NCBI GenBank assembly: GCA_028875345.1
Contig: JAPPEG010000068.1
Coordinates: 1-64,000 of the forward strand
Source of the DNA: Gemmatimonadota bacterium
GTDB taxonomy: Bacteria > Latescibacterota > UBA2968 > UBA8231
Length of the DNA stretch: 64,000 nt
Reading direction: 5' to 3'
The notes under the pieces are model-generated. The model was not told where the DNA came from, searched no databases, and saw only the letters and a list, made by a program, of their open reading frames with translations. Both the position numbers and the translations under genes were made by a program. Positions 48,628 to 57,759 of the stretch are shown one piece after another. Position 1 is the first letter of the stretch. Every line of letters starts with the position of its first letter.

Positions 48628-48653
48628 TATATAAAATAGAAGGAGAAGCAACT

Positions 48654-50651
48654 ATGCAGAACAGCGTGCGCAAGACATTTCCTCTTGCCATCGCCCTGTT
48701 GCTCGCACTCTGTGGTGCTGCTGTCGCCGGGGATAACGCGAATGTCGTCATTTCGCTGGATGGGGAACATGCTGCCGCCGGTGCTGGTGAGCCAGTACAG
48801 GTGGCAGTGTCGGCCGCTGGAATGGTCGGGGTAAATCAGTTTGAAGTTACCCTGACGGTATTGCCCGCGGATGCCTTTGATCTAGCGGCGACGACCTTTA
48901 CCCCTGCTTTTGGTTTTTCGCCCGGCGTGGAAGAGTTAGGGGATGGGCAGGTCAAAAGTGGTGCGGCTGCTCTCGGCGAATCGATAAATGGCGATGGTGC
49001 TTTGGGTGTTTTTACCCTCACGACGTCAAGTAGTTTTAGCAGGAATTCCCCGGCCGAGGTTGTGGTGAGCAGCGTGTCCATTGGGTCGTCATCTGTGGAC
49101 CGGGATGTCCTTGGTGCCGAGGGATTGTTTATCGTCAACTGGGCCGTGCCCCCGCCGAATATGTCGGCGACCTCATCGGTTTCCCTTAACCCGGCCTATT
49201 CCTCGGTCGGCACAGGTGCGGCCGCGGATGGCAGCCCCGGCGAGATCGAGTTCTCGGTCAATTTTACTGATGATGGTCTCCCCGCCAAGGGCCAGACCAT
49301 TGCTTGGGACATCACTAATACCGGCTCGCGGTCGGTCTATCTGCTCGGTGTCGGCGAGGTTCCCTCTGGCGTGTATGTATGCCTGCGGAATGTGACCGAT
49401 GAGGCTGGCGATGCCGCGGTACAGTTCGATGCCGAAGGCAACCTAAAGGCCGCGGCGACTTCGCTCGACGTTCGGGCGCGCACGACTGCTGTAAATCCGG
49501 CCGGTGACACCATTGATTTGGCCGTTGATTTCGACGTCACATGGGCGGTGCCAGATCCGGATCAGTTGATGTTCGTCTCGCAGGTTTCCCTGAATGATGA
49601 TGACAATGCCCGCAACGAGCTAGTCGCGGGTCCGGGTACGAAAATCCCAGTCGTGCTGTCCGCGGCCGGGCTAGCCGGCGTGAAGCAGGTTGAGGCCATC
49701 GTGACAGTGTCGCCCGCCGATGCCTTTGATCTGGAGGCCACCACGTTTTCGGGTTCCTCTGCGTTTATCTTGTCGGCACCGGGCGTGGAAGTCTCCGGCA
49801 ATCAGGTGCGGGGCGGCGCAGTCGTTCTCAGTAATGCCGTAGATGGCGATGCCGATCTGGGAACTTTCACCCTCGTCACGTCGGACAGCTTTACCGAGGA
49901 TATGGAAGCGGATATTGTGGTTCACAGCGTGTCCCTCGGCCCGTCGTCTGGCGTGCGCGATTACTTGGACACCGAGTTGTTGAGCCGCAGCATGCATCTC
50001 AACCGGCCGGATCCGCTGCTGGTGGCTACCGCGTCGCAGGATGGCAACAAGGTGATTTCTAAGGTCAATTTCACCAATCTCTGGGGCGATCCGGGCGAAG
50101 GTCAGCTCATCAAGTGGGACGTGTATAACCGGAGCGCGCTGTGGGTGTCCGTGCTCGGTATTGGCACGATTCCCCCTCATGGTAGCGCGTTCGTGCGCAA
50201 TACGACCGATGCCGACGGCAATTCGTCGATTGAGGTTGATACCGAGATCATGTCTTTCCTCAGTGTTACGGCGAGTACCGCCACGGAGAATGCGGCCGGC
50301 AAGGCCCTCGACTTGGCGATTGACTTCAGCGCGATTTGGGCTGCTGCCAAGCCACTAGCCGCCCTGCCGTTGGCTAGCTCGCTGAGTCAGAACTATCCCA
50401 ACCCTTTCAATCCGGAAACCACGATTCCCTACGCTCTGAGCAGCGATGCGATCGTCTCCCTGACGATTTACAACATCGCGGGTCAGGTCGTGCGCAGGCT
50501 GGTTGACGGCGAGGCGCTGGCCGCAGGTCAGTACCAAGCCGTGTGGGATGGCCGGAGCGAAAGTGGCGCTAGCGTCGCCAGTGGCATGTATTTTTACTTG
50601 CTCCACGCCGACGACTACGTAGCTAAGCGCAAGATGGTGCTGCTAAGGTAG
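48654..50651 (+). CDS. Secreted protein with two cohesin-like modules and C-terminal T9SS/FlgD-like tail
   Basis: SD AAGGAG before ATG 48654; signal peptide MQNSVRKTFPLAIALLLALCGAAVAG; duplicated module (VSAAGMVGVNQFEVTLTVLPADAFDLAATTF / LSAAGLAGVKQVEAIVTVSPADAFDLEATTF); tail YPNPFNPETTIPYAL. Confidence 0.8.
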   Translation: MQNSVRKTFPLAIALLLALCGAAVAGDNANVVISLDGEHAAAGAGEPVQVAVSAAGMVGVNQFEVTLTVLPADAFDLAATTFTPAFGFSPGVEELGDGQVKSGAAALGESINGDGALGVFTLTTSSSFSRNSPAEVVVSSVSIGSSSVDRDVLGAEGLFIVNWAVPPPNMSATSSVSLNPAYSSVGTGAAADGSPGEIEFSVNFTDDGLPAKGQTIAWDITNTGSRSVYLLGVGEVPSGVYVCLRNVTDEAGDAAVQFDAEGNLKAAATSLDVRARTTAVNPAGDTIDLAVDFDVTWAVPDPDQLMFVSQVSLNDDDNARNELVAGPGTKIPVVLSAAGLAGVKQVEAIVTVSPADAFDLEATTFSGSSAFILSAPGVEVSGNQVRGGAVVLSNAVDGDADLGTFTLVTSDSFTEDMEADIVVHSVSLGPSSGVRDYLDTELLSRSMHLNRPDPLLVATASQDGNKVISKVNFTNLWGDPGEGQLIKWDVYNRSALWVSVLGIGTIPPHGSAFVRNTTDADGNSSIEVDTEIMSFLSVTASTATENAAGKALDLAIDFSAIWAAAKPLAALPLASSLSQNYPNPFNPETTIPYALSSDAIVSLTIYNIAGQVVRRLVDGEALAAGQYQAVWDGRSESGASVASGMYFYLLHADDYVAKRKMVLLR

Positions 50652-50686
50652 TTTTCTCAGCGGGACAACAGCAGCAATCAGTGAGT

Positions 50687-50725
50687 GAAATGGGGCCTCA
50701 ATGAGGGGTCCCATTTCCTTTTTTG
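50687..50725 (+). terminator. Rho-independent terminator
   Basis: GAAATGGGGCCTCA-a-TGAGGGGTCCCATTTC stem followed by CTTTTTT. Confidence 0.85.
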
Positions 50726-50770
50726 GCCGTGGCTCGTTGCGTAAGGCTGCGGCGTTATTTGCGCTTGGCT

Positions 50771-51016
50771 ATGAAAATCAAGGTTTTATTTTTTGCTTCC
50801 TGCCGCGATGCCGTAGGCCTCAGAAGCTGTGAGTGGGAGATCGCCGAAGGCTATCGGGTCGCGGACTTGCAGCGCGAACTCGTGGCCGCATATCCGCAAC
50901 TGGCCGCGGTGCAGCAGGTGTTGTCGATTGCGGTCAATTCCGAGTACGCGGGGAGCCATACCGCGTTAAAAGCCGGCGACGAGGTAGCCCTTATTCCACC
51001 TGTAAGTGGGGGCTGA
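50771..51016 (+). CDS. moaD: Molybdopterin synthase sulfur carrier subunit MoaD
   Basis: MoaD/ThiS fold length; C-terminal EVALIPPVSGG. Confidence 0.93.
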   Translation: MKIKVLFFASCRDAVGLRSCEWEIAEGYRVADLQRELVAAYPQLAAVQQVLSIAVNSEYAGSHTALKAGDEVALIPPVSGG

Positions 51017-51017
51017 C

Positions 51018-51446
51018 GTGTTCAAAATTACCGAAGACCCAATTGAACCCAGCGATTTGTTTGCCGACGTGGTGCGCGATGAAAATGGCGCGGTGGCCAC
51101 GTTTGCCGGCGTGGTGCGCAATCACTCCGGGGACAAGCAAACCGAGTACTTGGTGTACGAAGCGTATCCGGCTATGGCCGAGAGGAAGATGGCGGAGATT
51201 GGCAAAGAACTGAAGGCGCGGTGGGGCGTCGTGGACATCGGGATGATTCACCGCGTAGGAAAGCTCGAAATCGGGGAGATCAGTGTGTTAATTGCCGTCG
51301 CTAGCCCTCATCGAGCCGAGGCGCTGGCTGCGTGTCAGTACGCCATTGATCGACTCAAGCAGATCGTGCCGATATGGAAGAAGGAAGTAGGGGTTGAGGG
51401 TGAAAGCTGGGTTGAAGGACCACAGGCAGCCTATGAAGGCCGCTAA
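51018..51446 (+). CDS. moaE: Molybdopterin synthase catalytic subunit MoaE
   Basis: GAVATFAGVVRNHSGDKQTEYLVYEAYPAMAERKM; IHRVGKLEIGEISVLIAVASPHR; PIWKKE. Confidence 0.95.
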   Translation: MFKITEDPIEPSDLFADVVRDENGAVATFAGVVRNHSGDKQTEYLVYEAYPAMAERKMAEIGKELKARWGVVDIGMIHRVGKLEIGEISVLIAVASPHRAEALAACQYAIDRLKQIVPIWKKEVGVEGESWVEGPQAAYEGR

Positions 51447-51448
51447 GT

Positions 51449-51949
51449 ATGGTGTTCAACTTTGGTTGGCTATTAGAGGGCCGGTTGGCAGGTGCCGGGC
51501 AGATTGGTGGTTGGGGGGAGGACGAGCGGCTGGAGGACGATCTCGATTTGCTGGCGGCGCAGGGCGTAAAGGCGATTGTGTCGCTAACCGCGAATGCCCT
51601 GCCAGCGGGCGAGGTGGCGGCGCGCAATATGGTGTACTTGCACTTGCCCATACAGGATATGCAGTCGCCTTCGCTGAGGGATATACGAGCGTTTGTCCAA
51701 TTCGTTGACGAGGCAGTCGAGCAAGGCCGGCCGGTGATGGTCCATTGCAGTGCGGGATTGGGGCGCACGGGCACGATGTTGGCGAGTTATTTGGTAAGAA
51801 TGGGCAGCAGTGCGGCAGATGCCCTAGCACAGGTGCGGAACCTGCGTCCTGGCTCGGTGGAAACAGCCGCCCAAGAACGGGCCGTATATGAATACGCCGT
51901 GCATCTTGGGCAATTGACACAGTGGGGCGGCACCAGTACATTGAAATAA
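51449..51949 (+). CDS. Dual-specificity/tyrosine protein phosphatase family protein
   Basis: VMVHCSAGLGRTGTM (CX5R) active site, upstream Asp region HLPIQD. Confidence 0.9.
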   Translation: MVFNFGWLLEGRLAGAGQIGGWGEDERLEDDLDLLAAQGVKAIVSLTANALPAGEVAARNMVYLHLPIQDMQSPSLRDIRAFVQFVDEAVEQGRPVMVHCSAGLGRTGTMLASYLVRMGSSAADALAQVRNLRPGSVETAAQERAVYEYAVHLGQLTQWGGTSTLK

Positions 51950-51997
51950 TAGTGTAGCCCCGAGTGGCTACACGCTAAAACCGGAGGAGAGGGTCGG

Positions 51998-52192
51998 ATG
52001 GAAAAGGCTGATTTTCCTGAGTGTTTGAAGTGCAAGGAAGGTGTTTTGATTCCGCTTTCCGACTATGGAAGAGACGGCGCAGCCATTCACTACAAAGCGT
52101 GGGCCTGCACTAATCCAAGTTGCGGATACCATATAAGAATTGATAACGGCGAGTTGAGTATCGGCGAGGAACTCAAGAAATCGTTTAAGTGA
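51998..52192 (+). CDS. Small zinc-ribbon-like protein
   Basis: SD GGAGGAGAG; CLKC...CTNPSC pairs; 64 aa. Confidence 0.65.
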   Translation: MEKADFPECLKCKEGVLIPLSDYGRDGAAIHYKAWACTNPSCGYHIRIDNGELSIGEELKKSFK

Positions 52193-52238
52193 GCGGTCCC
52201 GTCTTCGCCTTTGGCACGCGGTAAAAGTAGTAGATTAC

Positions 52239-52274
52239 GAGAAGAGGCCCCTTTTTGCGGAGCCTCTTCTTCTT
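52239..52274 (+). terminator. Intrinsic terminator-like hairpin after zinc-ribbon gene
   Basis: GAAGAGGCcCCtttttgcGGaGCCTCTTCTTCTT. Confidence 0.65.
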
Positions 52275-52316
52275 GTCAACACTGACGGCTAAAGCGCGTC
52301 AGCTTATCCCTAGCCG

Positions 52317-53435
52317 TTACCCCGCCGCTGCGGAGTAGGCTGAAACTATAGGCGCGTTGACAAGCGCCCTTGCCCGGATATTCCGGGCGGCGTTGCAATC
52401 GGCGTGAGCCTGATGTCCACACTGCTTGCAACAAAACCGAGCTTGTGAGGAGCGATTACCGCGTTCGACATGCCCACACTGGGAACACCTCTGAGAGGTG
52501 TATTGGGGATCGACGATCTTGAGCAGCACGCCAGCGGCTTCAGCCTTGTAGCTGATAAACTGGCGAAGCTGGTCGAACCCCCAACTTCCCATGCGGTTGC
52601 GTTGCGGCTTGCGAAACCGTATCCGTTCACGGATGCCCTTGAGGTCTTCAAGGGCAATACCGCGCCCGGTGTCTTTGGCCTTCGCAACGAGTCGCTTAGA
52701 AATACAGTGATTGGTATTGCGACGAAAGCGTGCTTCGCGGTCCGCAATGCGCTTGAGCCTCCTACGGATGCGCTTACGTCGTCGATGATTGGCAGCCAGA
52801 TCAGCCGCCGATTGAAGAGCTTGTTTGTGTGTCTGGACTTTAACGCGGACGGCCTCCACATCTTCGCCGGTGTGGAGTTCCCCATCGGAGTCGGTGGCAA
52901 GGTTCTCTACGCCAAGATCAACGCCGAGGAAGTCGTCTCTTTCGCACGGCGGTTCCGGCTCATGCTCGACACAAGCCATGATAAACCACTTGCCATCTTT
53001 GCGACGTACCAGTTCAGCAAATTGCTTGACTTGGTCAAACTGCTCGGCTTGGTAGTCACCCAGCACCATCGAGATGTCGTGCCGGACGCCATCGGCCGTC
53101 TTGATATTGACGGTCGTCAGGCTCTTGTAGCGGAATGCACCCTTGCGGTAAGGAATCGCTGCCAAGGGACGAAACGACACCCGCTTGGACTTATCGCGCT
53201 TGTAGGCCGCCGCTACTTGGGCAAATGTCAGAATCGCAATATCAGCCGGAAGGGCAAACGTCTCACGCACTTCGTAATAATACAGCTTATGCAGGGCATA
53301 CGAGTTGGCCAACTGACGTGCAAAGGCTTTCTCAGCTACCCAATTACACGCGGCATTAAAGCGACGCATCGTTTCTTCAAGCGCGTCTGCTTGCTCTGCC
53401 GAAGGAAGGAGCTTGATTTGGATAATCCGTTTCAT
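52317..53435 (-). CDS. tnpB: RNA-guided endonuclease TnpB (IS200/IS605 family)
   Basis: MKRIIQIKLLPSAEQADAL start; RuvC residues in GVDLGVENLA, IALEDLKGIRER, ADCNAARNI; zinc finger CSQCGH...CKQCGH; domains appear intact. Confidence 0.93.
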   Translation of the reverse strand: MKRIIQIKLLPSAEQADALEETMRRFNAACNWVAEKAFARQLANSYALHKLYYYEVRETFALPADIAILTFAQVAAAYKRDKSKRVSFRPLAAIPYRKGAFRYKSLTTVNIKTADGVRHDISMVLGDYQAEQFDQVKQFAELVRRKDGKWFIMACVEHEPEPPCERDDFLGVDLGVENLATDSDGELHTGEDVEAVRVKVQTHKQALQSAADLAANHRRRKRIRRRLKRIADREARFRRNTNHCISKRLVAKAKDTGRGIALEDLKGIRERIRFRKPQRNRMGSWGFDQLRQFISYKAEAAGVLLKIVDPQYTSQRCSQCGHVERGNRSSQARFCCKQCGHQAHADCNAARNIRARALVNAPIVSAYSAAAG

Positions 53436-53442
53436 AGGAGTA

Positions 53443-53471
53443 ATTATAGCCATAGGGCGATACGCTGTCAA
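53443..53471 (-). promoter_or_regulatory. Consensus sigma70-type promoter of tnpB
   Basis: Minus strand TTGACA, 17-nt spacer, TATAAT; -10 ends 7 nt before the tnpB ATG. Confidence 0.8.
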
Positions 53472-53580
53472 ACTATATCGTCCTTCACTCAGGGAGCCTT
53501 CGGCCCCGTCGTTCAGGCCGCTCTCTTTTCCCCTGCCAGCTAAAGCAGGCAGTACCCAAGGGAGATTTTTATAGGGTCTA

Positions 53581-54513
53581 TTGTTGGCCAACATCAGTGT
53601 AAGCAGTTGGGGAATCAGGGCAGGTGCCTTGGTCTTATCTTTTGCGCTGTGGCTTCACGCAGTTACAGAGAAGTACTACGATAAAGAAGTTGCAGTGCGC
53701 CTCTGGATCGAAGTCCCTACGCCGGGCGAGGGTGTGAATGGGGATATGGTGCTGGCCAGTGAAGTGCCTTCCACGGTTCGCGTCTTGGTCACTGGCGGGG
53801 GCAAGGATCTGCTGTTTGACTTGGACGACGATTCCTTTGTCTTGAAGTTGCGGGCCGAAGGCAAGAATCGGATCCACCGCTTGACTCCTTCCCAAATCAC
53901 CAAGCGGGCGGCCGACTTGGATGTCGAAGTCAAGGAAATTCTCGAACCAAAAGAAATTGCAATTGCCCTAGCGCCAAGGATGGAACGGGATGTGCCCGTG
54001 CGGGTGCAAGCGAGTATAGAAGTGGCTGCTGCCCACGTACAGGTGACGCCGGTGCAAGCCGATCCCGCGCTCGTCCGGGTGATCGGCCCGCAGCAGCAGG
54101 TCGCAGCATTGCGTTATGTGGATACGGATTCGCTGGTTTTGCAGGATATCCGGGAAGATGTGGATGTGAAGTGGTCTTTGCGACATCCCGAGCACACGCA
54201 ACTCGCGTTCGTACCGGAGGCTGTAAGCGTGCGCGCCACCGTGCAGATGTTAGCCGAGGACGATTTAATCGGAGTGCCGATTACCGTGCGTCATGCCGGT
54301 GAGGCGCGCCTGCGGCCCGAGCCGGCCACCGCCCAAGTCAAGGTGCGCGGCGGGGTTGGCGTGATCACCCAACTCGACCCGGCCCGCGACATAGAGCTGT
54401 ACGTAGATTACGCCGAATATCAAGGGAATGCGCTGCCAGTACACAGCGCCGAGACATCGCTTTTTGAGGTGCGCCAGATCGCGCCGGCATACGTCGATTT
54501 GGTGAGCTACTAG
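53581..54513 (+). CDS. YbbR-like domain protein (CdaR-like)
   Basis: N-terminal TM (GALVLSFALWLHAVTEK) followed by YbbR-like beta repeats (VPVRVQ..., VRVIGP). Confidence 0.8.
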   Translation: MLANISVSSWGIRAGALVLSFALWLHAVTEKYYDKEVAVRLWIEVPTPGEGVNGDMVLASEVPSTVRVLVTGGGKDLLFDLDDDSFVLKLRAEGKNRIHRLTPSQITKRAADLDVEVKEILEPKEIAIALAPRMERDVPVRVQASIEVAAAHVQVTPVQADPALVRVIGPQQQVAALRYVDTDSLVLQDIREDVDVKWSLRHPEHTQLAFVPEAVSVRATVQMLAEDDLIGVPITVRHAGEARLRPEPATAQVKVRGGVGVITQLDPARDIELYVDYAEYQGNALPVHSAETSLFEVRQIAPAYVDLVSY

Positions 54514-54515
54514 GA

Positions 54516-55526
54516 ATGTTAGTACTGGGACTAGAGACCTCCTGCGATGAGACGGCCGCGGCAGTCGTCGATGAGTCGTACGCCGTGCATTCCAATATCA
54601 TCTTCTCGCAACAAGATCACGCTCCATACGGGGGCGTAGTGCCCGAGCTGGCTTCGCGCGCCCATATGCGTGCTTTGGTGCCAGTCGTGCGACAGGCCCT
54701 AGCGACCGCCGGCGTTGGGTGGGAAGAAGTGGATGGGGTGGCAGCGACGCGAGGCCCTGGCTTAGTCGGGTCGTTGATCGTGGGACTATCACTGGCCAAG
54801 GGGTTGGTGTTGGCGCGCAACAAGCCGCTGGTGGGCGTCCATCACCTAGAGGCCCACGTGTTTTCCAACTTGGTCGCCGCACAGGTCGAGGTCCCCTTCC
54901 TGACGTTGCTGGTGTCGGGCGGACACACCGAGTTGATCTTGGTGCGCGAACTCGGCTCATACGAAGTGCTGGGCCGCACGCGCGACGACGCGGCTGGCGA
55001 GGCATTTGACAAGGTCGCCAAGCTGCTGGGCCTACTGCCTGGGGAAGGGGTGGTGGCCGGTGGTCGGCTCATCGCCGAGTTGGCCGAGGATGGCGATCCC
55101 GAGGCCATTGACTTCCCTCGCGCCCTCGTGGACGAGATAGACTTCAGCTTCAGTGGCCTCAAGACCTCGGTGTTACACTACGTCCGCTCTCTTACCCCGC
55201 AAGAGCGCACGGCCCAGCTCGCCCATATTGCCGCTAGCTTCCAAGAAGCCGTAGTAGATGCCTTGGTCGCTAAGACCCTGCTGGCCTTGGAGCGAGCAGA
55301 CGTGGCGACTGTATGCCTTGCGGGCGGCGTTGCCGCCAACCAGCGGCTGCGCCAGCGGCTGCGCGTCGCGGTCGAGCACCGCGGCCTAGCCTTCCATTGT
55401 CCGGCGTACGATTTGTGTACAGATAACGCCGCTATGGTAGGGGCTGTTGGGGCCTTCTACCTCAGTCGCGGCGTCTGCGACAGTCTCAATGTGGACGCCG
55501 CTCCCCGCTTGGGCTGGCGTGTCTGA
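54516..55526 (+). CDS. tsaD: tRNA N6-adenosine threonylcarbamoyltransferase
   Basis: VLGLETSCDETAAAVVD; HHLEAHVF; VSGGHTELILV; GEAFDKVAKLLGL; GGVAANQRLR. Confidence 0.97.
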   Translation: MLVLGLETSCDETAAAVVDESYAVHSNIIFSQQDHAPYGGVVPELASRAHMRALVPVVRQALATAGVGWEEVDGVAATRGPGLVGSLIVGLSLAKGLVLARNKPLVGVHHLEAHVFSNLVAAQVEVPFLTLLVSGGHTELILVRELGSYEVLGRTRDDAAGEAFDKVAKLLGLLPGEGVVAGGRLIAELAEDGDPEAIDFPRALVDEIDFSFSGLKTSVLHYVRSLTPQERTAQLAHIAASFQEAVVDALVAKTLLALERADVATVCLAGGVAANQRLRQRLRVAVEHRGLAFHCPAYDLCTDNAAMVGAVGAFYLSRGVCDSLNVDAAPRLGWRV

Positions 55527-57657
55527 GTGGTCGGATAGCCACCTCCAGCTAGCGGGACCACGCGTATTTCTCGTCCTGCTGCCCTTCCTACTCGCATTCG
55601 TTTATTGGGTATATCAGCGGACGTATCCGCAGGTTGATCCCAAGCGCCGCATGGTGCTCGTGGCGTTGCGCGCCGCGGCTGTGGCCTTGCTAACTATGGT
55701 ATTGTGCGAGCCAGTTTTGACGTGGTGGCACCAGCAGGTCATCCGACCGCTGGTGTTGGTGTTGGTCGATACGAGCCCGAGCATGAGGGTAGCCGACGGG
55801 CCTGTCACGCGACTACAACAGGCGGTGGCCGTGCTGGGCGACGAGCGTTGGTCAGCGCGCTTGCAGCAGGCCGAAGTCCGCGCTTGGGGATTTGCCGAGT
55901 CGGCGTATCCGCTCGCGCTTGATACGGTCGCGACCGCAAGTACTCGCGGTCAGGCGACCAATATAGGCCGCGCTCTCGCCGCTAGCTTGGAGGTGGTCAC
56001 CGAGCGGGAGCGCGTGCAAGGCGTGGTCCTATTCTCCGACGGAGGCCACAACTTGGGCCGCGACCCCGTGCAACTGGGAGCGGAATTGGGCGTGCCCGTA
56101 TACGCGCTTGGTGTGGGGGGCGCAGAGGTACCCGTCGATGTCCAGCTAGTGGACGTGCGCACGGCCGAAACCGGATACATCGGTCAGAGCCAGCCAATTG
56201 ACGCCGAGGTGCGGAGTTGGGGATACGAAGGACAGCGCGTGGAAGTCCAGCTCTACGAGGGAGAGCGATTGCTCCAGAGACAATTGCTGCTGTTGGCCGG
56301 CGATGGACAGGTGCAGCGCGTTTCCTTTGCAGTGACGCCCCAGCAGGCTGGGCCGCGCATTTTTCGCGTGGCCATTGCGTCCGTGCCCGGGGAATTTGCG
56401 ACCGCAGACAACGAGGCCCTTGCGTTTACCCACATTCTCGCCGGGCGCACGCGGGTGCTGTTGCTAGCCGGAGGCCCCAGCGAGGATTTGGCCTTTTTGC
56501 GTCGCAGTTTAAGCGCAGATTCGAGTTGGGTAGTAGAGGCTATGATTCAGCGAGAGCCGGACGCGTTCTACGGTGGCGCGTGGAGTCCGGCTGTTTTGCA
56601 GGGTCGGGATGTGGTGCTGGTGAATCCGGGCGAGTGGCTGCTCAACGGCCCACCTGCCACTGCATTGGTCCAGCATGTGTACGCCGGTGCCGGTTTGCTC
56701 GTCGTTGGGGGCCCCAAGATGGCGCGGGCTTGGCGGGCCGACTCACCGCTGGCTGCGCTCATGCCGCTTCAGGTAGCTGGTCCTGTGCCCTTTGTGCCGG
56801 GCGAGGTCTTGTTGCGACTCAGCGCGGGCGGGCGGCACCATCCGGTCGTGCGCCAGCCCGCGGGGGTGGACGATCCGTGGCTTCGGTTGCCACCGCTGCC
56901 GGGCTACTTTCGCACGGCGCAGCAGCGGCCGGGTACCACCGTGCTGGTCGAGAGCGCAGGCGGCGAGCCTGTCGTAGTTGTGAGCGCGTATGGCGCGGGC
57001 AAGGTCATAGCGGCTCTATCCGCGTCTTTTTGGCGGCTCGACCTGATGAGCAGCGGCGTCGATGGCCAGCCGCAGACCATTCGCACGTTCTGGCGCGACG
57101 CCGCCAAGTGGCTCGCGCTCGACACTCCAGGCGGGCGGGTCCGTGCCTCAACGGAGCGACCCGTGTTCCGGGCGGGAGAGGAAGTGGTTTTCGCGGTGCA
57201 GGTTTTCGACGAACTGCTGAAGCCGCAGCCGGGGGCGACGGTACAGGTCGCGCTAGCCGGGCGAGAAGCATTCGACCTGCAATCACAAGGAGCCGGGCAC
57301 TACCGAGGCGTCGCTAGTGGACTGGCCCCCGGCACGTATGAATACGAGGTCTGGGCCGCAGTGGACCAAGCCGCTATAGGTACGGCTACGGGTCGCTTTG
57401 TCGTCGAAGAGTACAGCATTGAGCTTGGGGATTTGCGCGCCGACCCACTGCTCTTGGGCGAGCTGGCCCGCGCCAGTGGCGGTCGCGCCTATTCGCTTGC
57501 GGACTGGGAGGACATGCTGGAACAGCTTGCGCCGCGCAAGCGTTGGGTCGAAAAGGCCGGGGTTTTGCCGCTGTGGGGGCCGCTGTGGCCCGCTCTTTTG
57601 GCGATTGCCCTGTTGGCTGTCGAGTGGTTTGGACGCAAGCGCAGCGGTATGATCTGA
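55489..57657 (+). CDS. Membrane protein with VWA-like domain
   Basis: N-terminal TMs, VLVLVDTSPSMRVAD MIDAS-like motif, C-terminal TM; predicted start inside the 3' end of tsaD. Confidence 0.75.
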   Translation: MWTPLPAWAGVSEWSDSHLQLAGPRVFLVLLPFLLAFVYWVYQRTYPQVDPKRRMVLVALRAAAVALLTMVLCEPVLTWWHQQVIRPLVLVLVDTSPSMRVADGPVTRLQQAVAVLGDERWSARLQQAEVRAWGFAESAYPLALDTVATASTRGQATNIGRALAASLEVVTERERVQGVVLFSDGGHNLGRDPVQLGAELGVPVYALGVGGAEVPVDVQLVDVRTAETGYIGQSQPIDAEVRSWGYEGQRVEVQLYEGERLLQRQLLLLAGDGQVQRVSFAVTPQQAGPRIFRVAIASVPGEFATADNEALAFTHILAGRTRVLLLAGGPSEDLAFLRRSLSADSSWVVEAMIQREPDAFYGGAWSPAVLQGRDVVLVNPGEWLLNGPPATALVQHVYAGAGLLVVGGPKMARAWRADSPLAALMPLQVAGPVPFVPGEVLLRLSAGGRHHPVVRQPAGVDDPWLRLPPLPGYFRTAQQRPGTTVLVESAGGEPVVVVSAYGAGKVIAALSASFWRLDLMSSGVDGQPQTIRTFWRDAAKWLALDTPGGRVRASTERPVFRAGEEVVFAVQVFDELLKPQPGATVQVALAGREAFDLQSQGAGHYRGVASGLAPGTYEYEVWAAVDQAAIGTATGRFVVEEYSIELGDLRADPLLLGELARASGGRAYSLADWEDMLEQLAPRKRWVEKAGVLPLWGPLWPALLAIALLAVEWFGRKRSGMI

Positions 57658-57759
57658 CGCGCCGCAAGATGCAAAAAGCCGCGTTTTTGTTTATTTTTTG
57701 TTAATCCCCTTTCCAATCCGATTGCTTCCCAGCCTAGTACTAGCGGAGTCTGCGGCTCT

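Larger units (their letters stand above)
52285..53552 (-). mobile_element. IS200/IS605-family (IS1341-like) element carrying tnpB only
   Basis: tnpB flanked by ACGGCTA...TAGCCGT hairpin (52285-52317) at the 3' side and CTGCC...GGCAG hairpin (53533-53552) at the 5' side; both hairpins share GCTAAAGC; exact ends not determined. Confidence 0.65.

Noticed and set aside
52470-53543. 357-aa plus-strand ORF antisense to tnpB
   Set aside because: No coding signature; the opposite strand encodes a complete TnpB with conserved motifs.
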